Shown here: positions 24,901 to 34,805 of the stretch, in pieces
Layout: the number at the start of each line of letters is the position of its first letter
How positions within the stretch are numbered: position 1 is the first letter of the stretch
Assembly (NCBI RefSeq): GCF_030246845.1
Contig: NZ_CP126889.1
Location: 806,001 to 870,000 of the forward strand
Length of the DNA stretch: 64,000 bases
Source of the DNA: Enhydrobacter sp.
GTDB lineage: Bacteria > Pseudomonadota > Alphaproteobacteria > Reyranellales > Reyranellaceae
Direction: 5' to 3'
Translations under genes and position numbers: made by a program
The notes under the pieces: generated by a model
The model's database searches: none
Seen by the model: the letters and a program-made list of their open reading frames with translations, nothing else
Told to the model about the DNA's origin: nothing

Positions 24901-25383
24901 GAAGTGCCGATCCGGCCTCAAGGTGGGATCGACGATCGCGCTGAACGACGAGGACACCGCCTGGAGCTGGAGCGCGATATAGGGCAGCACGCCCACGGTC
25001 GCGAACAGGGTCGCGGTCACGCCGACCGCGCGGCTCTTGCCGTAGCGCGAGGCGAGGAAGTCGGCGATCGAGGTGACATTGTGCTGCTTGGCCAGCCGCA
25101 CCATCTTGCGCAGGAGCGGAAAGCCCACCGTCATCATCAGCACCGGGCCGGTGTAGATCAGCAGGTAGTCGAAACCCGTGGCGCTCGCTCGCCCCACACC
25201 GCCATAGAAGGTCCAGGACGTGCAGTAGATGGCGAAGGAGAGGCCGTAGACCGCCGGCGCCATGGTGCCACTCGCCGACCAGGCGCGCTGCCGCCGGTCG
25301 CCGACATAAGCCACGGCGAACAGCAGCCCGAGATAGGCCAGCGACAGGGCGAGGACCACCGATTCGGCGAGCATCGCCCGCAT
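21943..25383 (-). CDS. Sodium/solute symporter-histidine kinase-receiver hybrid (CrbS-like)
   Basis: 1146 aa. Residues 1 to about 510 form a 13-helix SSS-family (SLC5) transporter domain (YGLSFAIYCTSWTFYGGVG, FLGGLSAATSMVAVA). Then come a linker, a PAS domain near 630-740 (LDHVGMGIAAFDRHGNLEIFNDRF), a coiled coil, a HisKA with the phospho-His in AAASHDLLQPLHA (around residue 775), an HATPase with NLLSNALRY, DNGPGI and GLGLAI, and a C-terminal receiver with LVLADLHLDGG (around 1070) and LLHKPVK. This layout is typical of CrbS/STAC kinases sensing small carboxylates. Converges on the LuxR regulator, its probable partner. An alternative start is 25374. Confidence 0.9.
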   Translation of the reverse strand: MRAMLAESVVLALSLAYLGLLFAVAYVGDRRQRAWSASGTMAPAVYGLSFAIYCTSWTFYGGVGRASATGFDYLLIYTGPVLMMTVGFPLLRKMVRLAKQHNVTSIADFLASRYGKSRAVGVTATLFATVGVLPYIALQLQAVSSSFSAIVDPTLRPDRHFSAIHTDTALIVAALMAVFTILFGVRHVSASEQHRGMMMAIAFESVVKLVALVAVGPFVLYVLFDGPADLWARLVEQPAVAERVLQEGSPVTWVVTSLLSAMAFLCLPRQFHVAVVEHGHVRSLQTARWLFPSYLVLINLFVIPIAAAGLLLLGTQFNPDLYVLRLPLEHGANWLSAFVFLGGLSAATSMVAVACMALSGMIGNELLMPYLLRHQAVRRGEMGPLVVFVRRAAVVLILMAAYAYERIVSGILPLASIGLISFCAVANLAPGLVLGLYWRRAHRWGVVAGLAGGFVVWLYALLLPTLHQEAGGAQEMPLKAWLPAPLDGLDPVGQGFVAGIVANTLLLAVVSLLMRARGADAEQAHAFVVGAEPAEAGTQMPADAQRLEELRELLARFVGLERAERALGREPLSAETALQRTERVLSGTLGAASARVVVAAFGRRGRLLPRSARALIDEASEAIRYNYEILRNTLDHVGMGIAAFDRHGNLEIFNDRFTTLLSLDGEAVAVGASPLWFGGAPEIVALLCRPPVPQTHEITTREGRVVELRLDPLPNGGFVATCNDVTSRVRTAEALRESDRRLRQAAETLEQRVIERTAELEASRAEAEAANLGKTRFIAAASHDLLQPLHAARLFTAAMMDRDPGNDLGAKIDTSLGAVESLLDALLDISKLDAGAFKPEARGFALGPMFESLATAFAAVAARRDIQLVVVPTRAFVTTDPAFLRRILQNLLSNALRYGRAEGRPQRVLLGCRREGDRLRIEVKDNGPGIAADKQAMIFEEFVRLQPEVELAREERGLGLGLAIVERVARMLDLPVRIDSAPGRGSTFSVLVPRAPSVETMPAAASAPLPAPALEAESFVLCIDDEARVREAMATLLGGWGCKVATAACEAEALDRIADAGRLPDLVLADLHLDGGSDGKPNGLAVIEALRRHWGRTVPAALVTADREPMLRLRARAQQVDLLHKPVKPAALRALLRMRERSAAVV

Positions 25384-25458
25384 TGAACCAAGCCCCCCGG
25401 GTCGCTACAAGGCTCGCCTTCCCGTCCCCACCCCGTCTGGAGCCTGAAGGAGCCCGCA

Positions 25459-27135
<1,677 letters not shown>

Positions 27136-27199
27136 ACCGTCGGGGCCGACTGGATACCGCGTCTGGACAGCCGGCCGAGACAGGGCCCCGATCGGCCGT

Positions 27200-28516
27200 T
27201 TACGGCATCCGCGGCCAGCTTCGACTATCGAAGGATGCAACCTGATAGTTCGGATCGATCGTGCAGTCGCCGCGATACGTCTCGTGTTCCGTCCGGCAAA
27301 GCTCGAGCACCGACTGTGCCGAGGGACGCTCGTCCTTGCCGATCCACGCCAGCAGCGCGTCCATCATCGCCGGATAGAGCGGCGACGACAGCTTGCTGTG
27401 AACATGCTCGCGCGCAAACACCTGCACCAGGAGACGTCCGTTTCCGGCCTGCCCGATGATCTCCCGGTACGCCGCCTCGTTCTCCACGGCCGCGGTCGGA
27501 TCGCCGATCGCATGGAGCGTGAGCACCGGAATCGTGATCTGGCCGGTGGGGTCGCTGTCATACTTCAATAGTGCACGCGCCTCGGGATCGGCAGCGACGC
27601 GCGGCACGTCGCGATTCAACTTCGCGTCGTCGGACGATCCCTTGTAGACAACGCCGATATTCCCAAACGGGCTCCTGCCGCCTGTGATGTGCTCGGCGAT
27701 GTCGCGAAACAGGAATGTCGCCCACGACAGGTGTGAAAACATCGCATGCTCGGGGATTCGCGTGATCTTCGCCATTTCAGTCAGGGCCAGCTTCTGCCGC
27801 GCGCTGCGTCGGTCGGGAGGAAGGTTCTCCCCGGTGCAGGCGTCGAACCGCGCGCGCAGTTCCTTGCGAGACATCGTCGACGCTGCCGGCAATCCGATTC
27901 CCAGATTGTATGCCGGCTCGTCTGGCCTCGGATGAGTGCCGCAATAGTACTGGAACAGCGCTCGCAGATCGATGCGCGGATTGTAGGTTCGCGTTGCGCC
28001 CGCGATGACCCCGCTGGTGAGCAGCGCGCCGTCATAGTTCCGGGTGCCGTCCGGCGAGATCGCATACAGCTCGATGACGCGCGCCGCGACATCGCCGCCC
28101 CACGATTGTCCATGCACGATGATGAGCCGCGGCTTGCCGAACCTGGCAATGAATGCCTTGCGGGCGCTCTCGATATCTTCCGCGGCCATTCGCGCGCCGT
28201 AGCCGGGCCTGCGGTAGCTCGCGGCAACGAGGGCGTGGCCCTGCCCGACGAATTCGGAGAATCGTTTGAGGTCGTTGTCGCTATAGTCCGGCGTGATGGG
28301 CGCGAGGCGCGGACCGCCATGGGCATGCACCACCAGAACGCCGCTCCATTTTCGAGGTACCGCTGCCAGGATGTAGGAGCCGTTGGCGTCTTGGCCGCGA
28401 TAGCAATCCACGTCGGGGATCGTCATCGGGCAGGAAACGGCCGAAAAGGGCTGAGATGCGTGCGCCGCCCACGCCAATGCCAAGGAGGCCGCCAGGAACA
28501 CAAGGACAATGCGCAT
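27200..28516 (-). CDS. Exported alpha/beta hydrolase
   Basis: 438 aa. Residues 1-20 form a signal peptide (MRIVLVFLAASLALAWAAHA). The mature protein has HAHGGPRLAP near the oxyanion strand, the nucleophile elbow VHGQSWGGDVAA (Ser), and a late catalytic His candidate in AREHVHSKL with Asp in HAIGDPTAAVE. So a serine hydrolase acting in the periplasm or outside. Cys pairs (CPMTIPDVDCY, YYCGTH/DACTGE, ELCRTE/GDCTID) suggest disulfides. Substrate unknown. Start: ATG at 28516; sequence further upstream in frame is antisense to the selenoprotein gene. 20 bp downstream of that gene. Confidence 0.75.
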   Translation of the reverse strand: MRIVLVFLAASLALAWAAHASQPFSAVSCPMTIPDVDCYRGQDANGSYILAAVPRKWSGVLVVHAHGGPRLAPITPDYSDNDLKRFSEFVGQGHALVAASYRRPGYGARMAAEDIESARKAFIARFGKPRLIIVHGQSWGGDVAARVIELYAISPDGTRNYDGALLTSGVIAGATRTYNPRIDLRALFQYYCGTHPRPDEPAYNLGIGLPAASTMSRKELRARFDACTGENLPPDRRSARQKLALTEMAKITRIPEHAMFSHLSWATFLFRDIAEHITGGRSPFGNIGVVYKGSSDDAKLNRDVPRVAADPEARALLKYDSDPTGQITIPVLTLHAIGDPTAAVENEAAYREIIGQAGNGRLLVQVFAREHVHSKLSSPLYPAMMDALLAWIGKDERPSAQSVLELCRTEHETYRGDCTIDPNYQVASFDSRSWPRMP

Positions 28517-28536
28517 GAGCCGGTCCCTACGGCGGC

Positions 28537-29382
28537 CTACGAGCGGCGCGCGCGCTGGCGACGGCGCTCCTCGCCCAGCGCGAGAAGGCGCTCCCGGTCG
28601 GTCGGATCGACGCGGCCGTAGCGAGCGCGCCAGCCGGGATCGTCCTCTTTCCAGAGAAACGGTGCCTTCGCCGTCGTTCTCGGGCGCCGGGCGGACTCGA
28701 GCAAGCCGAGCGCCTGACGGACGATCGCCTTCTGCATGTCCCGGCGCCATGGATGGCCGCAGGGATTGCCGAGCGGAAAGTCGGTGAACAGGAAGCGTGG
28801 CACGCCGCAATGTTCGACCACGTCGAGCGCCGATCCGATGATCACGGTCGGGATACGGTTGGCCTCGAGGTGACGGGCGACCAAACTCACGGTTTGGTGG
28901 CAGACCGGTCAAAGCGGACAGAGGACTGCCGCGTCGGCGCCGTCGTCGCGCAGGCGCTGCAGGACCTGCGGTGCATCCTCCTCGGTCGTCTTGCGCTGGC
29001 TGTACTCCGTCGGCACGCCGTGAAAACGCTCGGCCAGACCGGCCACCAGACCTTCGGCTGCGAGTTCCGCGACCGTCTCGATCGGCAGGAAGCTCTCGCG
29101 ATCGTCGGTATGCGTCGATTCCTTGTCCCAGGCGAGATTGGCGGTGAAGAGCCTGGCCGGTGGCGGCGAGACCGGTCCCGCCCACACCTGCTTCCTGCCC
29201 TTGAAATCGGCCGGGCTCGCGGTCGTGACCAAGGCCACGCGAGCGGTCGACAGAGACTTGCCGAGCGGGGCGAACGGCACCTCGTCGTGCCTCGCCCAGA
29301 CATAGTCCTTGGCGTACCCAAGGGCGCGATAATAGTCGCGCGTACGCTCGATATAGCGAACAGGCTCGCCGACTTGCGTCAT
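28537..29382 (-). CDS. GrdB-related putative selenoprotein (in-frame UGA as Sec158)
   Basis: 281 aa when the TGA at 28909-28911 is read as selenocysteine. Upstream half: [61 protein letters not shown]; then [28 protein letters not shown] and downstream [20 protein letters not shown]. This is the glycine/sarcosine/betaine reductase selenoprotein B-like family; Cys members have CPVC at this place, so UPVC is a natural redox motif. A 41-nt SECIS-like hairpin starts at the UGA. Homologous sequence on both sides shares one frame with no other defect. ATG at 29382 overlaps the RND pump stop (ATGA). Redox substrate unknown. If Sec is not inserted, the gene is a nonsense pseudogene. Confidence 0.78.
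28871..28911 (-). promoter_or_regulatory. Bacterial SECIS-like element
   Basis: Begins at the in-frame UGA. Upper stem ACCAAAC/GTTTGGT (7 perfect bp) with loop CGUGA, whose GU sits at loop positions 2-3, as SelB recognition needs. The loop starts 17 nt after the UGA, inside the usual 16-37 nt range. A lower stem pairs the UGA itself: TGAC-GG with CC-GTCA and one C-C mismatch. Typical of SECIS hairpins in bacterial coding sequence. Confidence 0.75.
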
Positions 29383-32300
29383 TGCTGTCTCTTCTCCACC
29401 GCCATTGCGCCGCCCGCCACCGCGGACGCTCGGCCAAAACGTTCGCGCAGTCGCTGGAACACGACATATAGCATCGGAATCACGAAGATGCCGAACAAAG
29501 CCGCCGCGATCATGCCTCCGAACACCGGTGTGCCCACGGCGCGCCGGCTCGCCGCGCCCGCACCCTCGGCCACCACCAGGGGCAGGAGGCCGAGGATGAA
29601 GGCGAAGCTCGTCATCGCCACCGGCCGGAAGCGCAGCCGCGCGCCCTCGATCGCGGCATCGAGCACCGACCTGCCCTGCAGTCGCTGCTCGACCGCGAAC
29701 TCGACGATCAGGATGCCGTTCTTGGCCGACAGCGCCACCAGCACCACGAGGCCGATCTGGGCATAGACGTCGAAGGCAAGCCCGAACCAGGCCACGAACC
29801 CGATCGCGCCCAGCACCGCGACGCTCACCGAGAGCAGCACCGGAATGGGAATATTCCAGCTCTCGTACAGCGCCACCAGGAAGAGGTAGGCGAACAGCAC
29901 CGCGAGACCGAGCACGATCCCGGTCTGGCCGCTCGCCGCCTTCTCCTGCAGCGCCGTCGCCGTCCATTCGAAGGCGTAGCCCGCAGGCAGCGTCTGCTTC
30001 GAGACGCGCTCCATTGCCTCGAGCGCCTGGCCCGAGCTGTAGCCGGGGCTGGGCGCGCCGTTGATCACCGCGCCGCGGAAGCCGTTGTAGCGGATCATGA
30101 CCTGCGGTCCCTGCACGAGGCGGGCCTGGGCAAGGGCGCGGATCGGCACCATCGTGCCGGCGCTGTTGCGCACATAGACGTGGTAGATGTCGTCGATGGC
30201 GTTGCGGGAGCGCCCCTCGGCCTCGACATTGACCTGCCAGGTGCGGCCGAACAGGTTGAAGTCGTTGACATAGTAGCCGCCCAAGGTCGATTGCAGGGCG
30301 TTGAAGATGTCGCGCACCTTCACGCCTAGGACCTGCGCCTTGTCGCGGTCGATATCGAGATAGATCTGCGGCGTGTCGGCGGCGAAGGTCGAGAAGACGC
30401 CGGCCAGCTCGGGCCGCTGGTTGGCCGCCACCAGCAGACCGCGCATGACGGCGGCGAGATCGGATGGCGACTGTCCCTGCAGCGCCTCGAGCACGTACTG
30501 GAAGCCGCCGGTGCTGCCGAGCCCCAGGATGGGCGGCAGGTTGAAGGGAAAGACGATGGCGCCCTGGATGGAGGCGAGCTTGGGCCGCAGGCTCGCGATG
30601 ATGGCATCGACCTTCTGCTCGGCGGCGGTGCGGTCCTCGTAGGGTTTCAGCCGAATCACGAAGAAAGCGCTGTTGGACGACACGACGTAGTCGATGAAGT
30701 TCAGTCCGACCACCGACAGCACACCCTGCACGCCGGGAACCGGCCGGATCATGTTCTCGACCTCGGTGACGATCTCCTGGGTGCGGTTGAGCGACGCGCC
30801 CTCCGGCAGGCGCAGGGCGGCAAAGAAGGCGCCCTGGTCCTCCGCCGGCAGGAAGCTTTGCGGCGTGGTTCTGAACAGGCCGAGCGCGCCTGCCGCCACG
30901 ACCGCCACGGCGACCACGCCGAATACCGCCATCCGCACCAGCCGGCGCACGACCGCGACGTAGCCGTCGCGCACGCGGTCGATCGCACCCAGCACGTAAT
31001 GCATCGGCCCGCGCCGCGTCTCGCCGCGTTTCAGCAGCACCGCGCAAAGCGCCGGGCTCAGCGTCAGGGCATTGATCGCCGAGATGATCATCGCCGTCGA
31101 GACGGTCACGGCGAACTGGCGGAAGAGCTGGCCGCTGATGCCGGGAATGAAGGCGACCGGCACGAATACCGAGAGCAGGACCAGCGTGATGGCGACGATG
31201 GGCGCGGTGATCTCGCCCATCGCCTTCTTGGTCGCCTCGGGAATGGACAGCTCCGGCTCCTCCTCGATCATGCGCTCGACGTTCTCGATCACCACGATCG
31301 CGTCGTCGACCACGATGCCGATGGCGAGCACCAGCGCCAGCAGCGAGACGGTGTTGGCCGAGTAGCCGATCAGCAGCATCACCGCGAAGGTGCCGACGAT
31401 CGAAACCGGCACCGCCACCAACGGGATCAGGGTCGAGCGCAGCTTGCCCAGGAACAGGAAGACCACGATCGCCACCAGCACGAAGGCGATCAGCAGCGTG
31501 TGCACCACCTCGTCGATCGTCGAGGTCACGAACACCGTCGAATCCCAGAAGACGTCGTAGGTCAGATCGTCGGGGAAGCGCTGCTTCAGGTCCTCCATGA
31601 CCTTGCGCACGTTCTCCGCGACCTGCACGGCATTGGCGCCGGGAGACTGAAAGATGCCGATGGCGGCGGCCGGCGCGCCGTTGAAGCGGCTGTAGCGCTC
31701 CTGCGACTTGGCGCCGAGATCGACGCGCGCCACGTCCTTGACGCGCACCACCGAGCCGTCGGGATTGGCCCGCACGACGATGTTGGCGAACTCCTCGGGC
31801 CTGGTCAGCCGCCCCTTGGTCTTGATCGTGAGCTGGAGCTGCTGCGCCTGCGGCGTCGGCGCCGCGCCGATACGGCCGAGCGCCGCCTGCACGTTCTGGC
31901 CCTGCACCGCCGCCACGACGTCGGACGGCGCGAGGTTGAAGGCGGTCAGCCGGTCGGGATCGAGCCAGAGCCGGAGCGAGTAGTCGAGCGCGCCGAACAG
32001 GGTCGCCTGCCCCACGCCGTGCACGCGCGACAGCGGATCGATGATGTTGATGGTGGCGTAGTTGTTGAGATAGAGCGCGTCGTACGTGTTCCTGGGCGAA
32101 TAGATATTGATGACCTGCAGGAGGGCCGCCGACTTCTTGCGGATCACCAGGCCCTGGCGCTGCACTTCCTGGGGCAGCAGCGGCGTGGCGAGCTGGGCGC
32201 GATTCTGGACGTTCACCGTGTTGATGTCGGGATCGGTGCCGAGGGCGAAGGTGACGTTCAGCGAGTAGCTGCCGTCGGCGCCGCTGACCGACTGGTAGTA

Positions 32301-32540
32301 AAGGGCATTGTCGACACCGGTGATCTGCTGCTCGATCGGCTGGGCGACCGTCGCCTCGACGGTCTCGGCGTCGGCGCCGGGATAGGTGGTCGTGAGCGAC
32401 ACCTGCGGCGGCACGATGTCGGGAAATTGCGCGACCGGGATGCTGAAGATCGCAATCAGGCCGGCCAGCGTGATGACGATCGACACCACGAAGGCAAGGC
32501 GGGGCCGGTCGATGAAGATGCCCGAGATCATGCCGGTCAC
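29379..32540 (-). CDS. RND multidrug efflux pump, HAE1 family inner-membrane subunit
   Basis: 1053 aa, the AcrB/MexB size, with 12 predicted membrane helices and two large periplasmic loops. Features: N-terminal [42 protein letters not shown], and the TM4 proton relay [14 protein letters not shown] with paired Asp. The repeat half ends with [14 protein letters not shown] and the conserved [27 protein letters not shown]. It exports hydrophobic compounds by proton antiport. Start: GTG at 32540 overlapping the MFP stop (GTGA); the stop overlaps the selenoprotein ATG. No outer-membrane TolC gene is adjacent. Confidence 0.95.
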   Translation of the reverse strand: MTGMISGIFIDRPRLAFVVSIVITLAGLIAIFSIPVAQFPDIVPPQVSLTTTYPGADAETVEATVAQPIEQQITGVDNALYYQSVSGADGSYSLNVTFALGTDPDINTVNVQNRAQLATPLLPQEVQRQGLVIRKKSAALLQVINIYSPRNTYDALYLNNYATINIIDPLSRVHGVGQATLFGALDYSLRLWLDPDRLTAFNLAPSDVVAAVQGQNVQAALGRIGAAPTPQAQQLQLTIKTKGRLTRPEEFANIVVRANPDGSVVRVKDVARVDLGAKSQERYSRFNGAPAAAIGIFQSPGANAVQVAENVRKVMEDLKQRFPDDLTYDVFWDSTVFVTSTIDEVVHTLLIAFVLVAIVVFLFLGKLRSTLIPLVAVPVSIVGTFAVMLLIGYSANTVSLLALVLAIGIVVDDAIVVIENVERMIEEEPELSIPEATKKAMGEITAPIVAITLVLLSVFVPVAFIPGISGQLFRQFAVTVSTAMIISAINALTLSPALCAVLLKRGETRRGPMHYVLGAIDRVRDGYVAVVRRLVRMAVFGVVAVAVVAAGALGLFRTTPQSFLPAEDQGAFFAALRLPEGASLNRTQEIVTEVENMIRPVPGVQGVLSVVGLNFIDYVVSSNSAFFVIRLKPYEDRTAAEQKVDAIIASLRPKLASIQGAIVFPFNLPPILGLGSTGGFQYVLEALQGQSPSDLAAVMRGLLVAANQRPELAGVFSTFAADTPQIYLDIDRDKAQVLGVKVRDIFNALQSTLGGYYVNDFNLFGRTWQVNVEAEGRSRNAIDDIYHVYVRNSAGTMVPIRALAQARLVQGPQVMIRYNGFRGAVINGAPSPGYSSGQALEAMERVSKQTLPAGYAFEWTATALQEKAASGQTGIVLGLAVLFAYLFLVALYESWNIPIPVLLSVSVAVLGAIGFVAWFGLAFDVYAQIGLVVLVALSAKNGILIVEFAVEQRLQGRSVLDAAIEGARLRFRPVAMTSFAFILGLLPLVVAEGAGAASRRAVGTPVFGGMIAAALFGIFVIPMLYVVFQRLRERFGRASAVAGGAMAVEKRQQ

Positions 32541-33718
32541 CCACCGGTCGCCGTCGCCGGCAGGACGGTCTCGTGAACCACCTGGCCCGGCCGGACCTTC
32601 TGGATGCCGTCCACGATCACCTTGTCACCCTCGCCCAGGCCCGAGCTGACGACGATGTCAGTGCCGAGATTCGGACCGGTCTCGAGGCGCCGCCGCTCGA
32701 CCTTGTGCTGGCTGTCGACGATCAGCGCGTAGTAGCCGGACTGGTCGACCTGCAGGGCGGCCTGCGGGATCACCAGCCGTGGCTGCTGCCGACGCTCGCG
32801 GATGATCGCTGTCACGAACTGGCCGTCGGTCAGCACCCGCTCGGGATTGGGCACGGTGGCCCGCATGATCAGCGTGTCGGTCTGCTGGTCGACCTGCGGA
32901 TCGGTGAAGTTCCAGACGCCCTTGTGCGGATACTCCTTGCCGTCCGAAAGACGCAGGCGGATGTCGATCTTGATCAGCCCACCACCCTCCTTGCGCCGCG
33001 CCTCGCGGATCGTCTGCAGGTCGCGCACGCTCACGGGGAAGACCACGTAGATCGGATCCTGGCTCACGATCGTCGCCAGCACGCCGCTCGCCGGATTGAC
33101 GAGATTGCCGACGGTATAGGCGGTACGCCCGATCCGGCCGTCGATCGGCGAGCGGATGTCGGTATAGTCGAGGTTGACCTGCGCCTGGGTGAGGGCGGCT
33201 TCGGCCTGCTGGATCTTGGCGTTGGCGGTATCGACCTCGGCCTTGTACTGGTCGACCGTCGATTGCGGGCTGTACTGGCGCCTGGAGAGGTCGAGCTGGC
33301 GGTGGTACTGGAGCTCGGCGTTGGTGGCCTCTGCCTGCGCCGACGCGAGGTTGGCTTTGGCCTGCTGGACCTGGGCCGCGAACTGGACCTTCTCGATCTG
33401 GTAGAGCAGATCGCCTTTCTTGACGTCCTGGCCCTCGCGGAACTGGACCTTCTCCAGGAAGCCTTCGACGCGGGCGCGCACATCGACCGTCTCGATCGCC
33501 TTGATCCGGCCCACGAACTCGAACGACTGGCTGACGCCACGCGTGGCGGCGGCACGCACGCCGACCGACGGCGCTGCCTGCGCGGCCGCGGGCGGCGCCG
33601 CCTTGTCGGTGCCGCGGGTGAAATACCAGACGAGCCCGGCGGCGGCGATCAACGCCACCACGGCAAGCACGCGACCCCAAGGCGACCGGAAGCTCGGCAG
33701 GCGGGCAGCGTCTGGCAT
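32537..33718 (-). CDS. RND efflux periplasmic adaptor (membrane fusion protein)
   Basis: 393 aa. One N-terminal membrane anchor ([20 protein letters not shown]), then the lipoyl/barrel-sandwich part ([39 protein letters not shown]), a coiled-coil hairpin (about 105-165), [26 protein letters not shown], and a beta-barrel with [13 protein letters not shown]. Links the RND pump to an outer-membrane channel. No lipobox Cys is seen, so it is anchored by its helix. ATG at 33718 is preferred, with AGGA just upstream; an in-frame ATG at 33730 is possible. First gene of the MFP-RND-selenoprotein-hydrolase operon. Confidence 0.93.
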   Translation of the reverse strand: MPDAARLPSFRSPWGRVLAVVALIAAAGLVWYFTRGTDKAAPPAAAQAAPSVGVRAAATRGVSQSFEFVGRIKAIETVDVRARVEGFLEKVQFREGQDVKKGDLLYQIEKVQFAAQVQQAKANLASAQAEATNAELQYHRQLDLSRRQYSPQSTVDQYKAEVDTANAKIQQAEAALTQAQVNLDYTDIRSPIDGRIGRTAYTVGNLVNPASGVLATIVSQDPIYVVFPVSVRDLQTIREARRKEGGGLIKIDIRLRLSDGKEYPHKGVWNFTDPQVDQQTDTLIMRATVPNPERVLTDGQFVTAIIRERRQQPRLVIPQAALQVDQSGYYALIVDSQHKVERRRLETGPNLGTDIVVSSGLGEGDKVIVDGIQKVRPGQVVHETVLPATATGG

Positions 33719-33952
33719 CACATTCCTCATCGACAATGAGCCGCCTCGACGTCGACCGCGCCGGCCGGCACTCCCCGCTCGGGGGAATTGGGCAACCATC
33801 GGTGAGGGAAAAGCAAGAATTTCTAGGGCACTTGCAAATCGAACGTCGCCACGCCCGCTGCAGCCCCCAATCACATTCCTCGGATGTTGTTTGGTGGCAT
33901 GCCTCTTGCTCGCTCTTCGGCTGCAGTTGTCAACGATGTCGAGAGGCAGGCC

Positions 33953-34783
33953 ATGGACTATGTGAAACCCGCTGCCGTTGCGCAGGCGATGATCGATACG
34001 GCCGAGGCCAAGCTGGCGCTCACACCGCGCGACCTGCTCTTGCGCGGCATCCTGTCGGGCGCGCTCCTCGGCATCTCCACCAGCCTCGCCTTCACGGCCG
34101 CCATCACGACAGGCCAAGGCATTGTCGGTGCGATCATCTTCCCGTTCGGCATCGCCACCATCGTGCTGCTCGGCCTGGAACTGGTGACGGGGAGTTTCGG
34201 ACTCGTCCCGCTGCCGTGGGTCGAGGGCCGCGCCAGCCTGCGCGAGGTCGGCGCCAATATCGCCTGGGTGTTCGCCGGCAATCTCGTCGGCAGCGTCGTC
34301 TACGGCTTCCTGCTCGCCCTCGTGCTCACGAACATGTGGACGACGCCACCCGCCGGTCTCGCGCAGCGCATCGCCCAGATCGCGGAAGCCAAGACGACGG
34401 GCTATGCCGCCATGGGCGGCACCGGTCTGGCGGTGGTCTTCGTCAAGGCCGTGCTCTGCAACTGGATGGTCTGCCTTTCGGCGGTGCTGGCCATGACCAG
34501 CACGTCGTCGATCGGCAAGATCGTCGCCTGCTGGCTGCCGATCTTCGTCTTCTTCGCGCAAGGGTTCGAGCATGCGGTCGTCAACATGTTCGTCATCCCG
34601 GCCGGCATGATGATGGGCGCCGGGGTGACGCTCGCCGACTGGTGGCTGTGGAACCAGATCCCGGTCACGCTCGGCAACATCGTCGGCGGCTTCGTGTTCT
34701 CGGGTCTTGCCATCTATCTGACATATCGCCCCAAGCAGACGGTCGGCGGCGAGACCGTTGCGGCAGCCGTCGTCGCCGAGTGA
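33953..34783 (+). CDS. Formate/nitrite transporter family channel (FNT)
   Basis: 276 aa with six membrane helices. Motifs include LLRGILSGALLGISTSLAF, the GLELVTGSF pore block, GNLVGSVVYG, CNWMVCLSAVLAM (the KxxCNWxVC signature) and GFEHAVVNMFVIPAG with the central His. FNT channels carry formate, nitrite or hydrosulfide. Being 22 bp upstream of a siroheme nitrite/sulfite reductase, it most likely imports nitrite (NirC-like); sulfide release is an alternative. GAGAGGCAGG precedes ATG 33953; a start at 33884 is less well placed. Confidence 0.92.
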   Translation: MDYVKPAAVAQAMIDTAEAKLALTPRDLLLRGILSGALLGISTSLAFTAAITTGQGIVGAIIFPFGIATIVLLGLELVTGSFGLVPLPWVEGRASLREVGANIAWVFAGNLVGSVVYGFLLALVLTNMWTTPPAGLAQRIAQIAEAKTTGYAAMGGTGLAVVFVKAVLCNWMVCLSAVLAMTSTSSIGKIVACWLPIFVFFAQGFEHAVVNMFVIPAGMMMGAGVTLADWWLWNQIPVTLGNIVGGFVFSGLAIYLTYRPKQTVGGETVAAAVVAE

Positions 34784-34805
34784 CGCCGTGGGGTCGCAGG
34801 ACTTC

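Noticed and set aside
28909..28911. Reading the TGA as an ordinary stop, giving two genes
   Set aside because: The downstream piece would begin at a GTG in the middle of a conserved motif, and the hairpin and CPVC-like context favour selenocysteine. Kept as an open alternative.
30858..32576. A 572-codon frame antisense to the RND pump gene
   Set aside because: Composition (His, Asp, Arg rich) is that of a shadow frame; the sense strand has a full-length pump with clear motifs.
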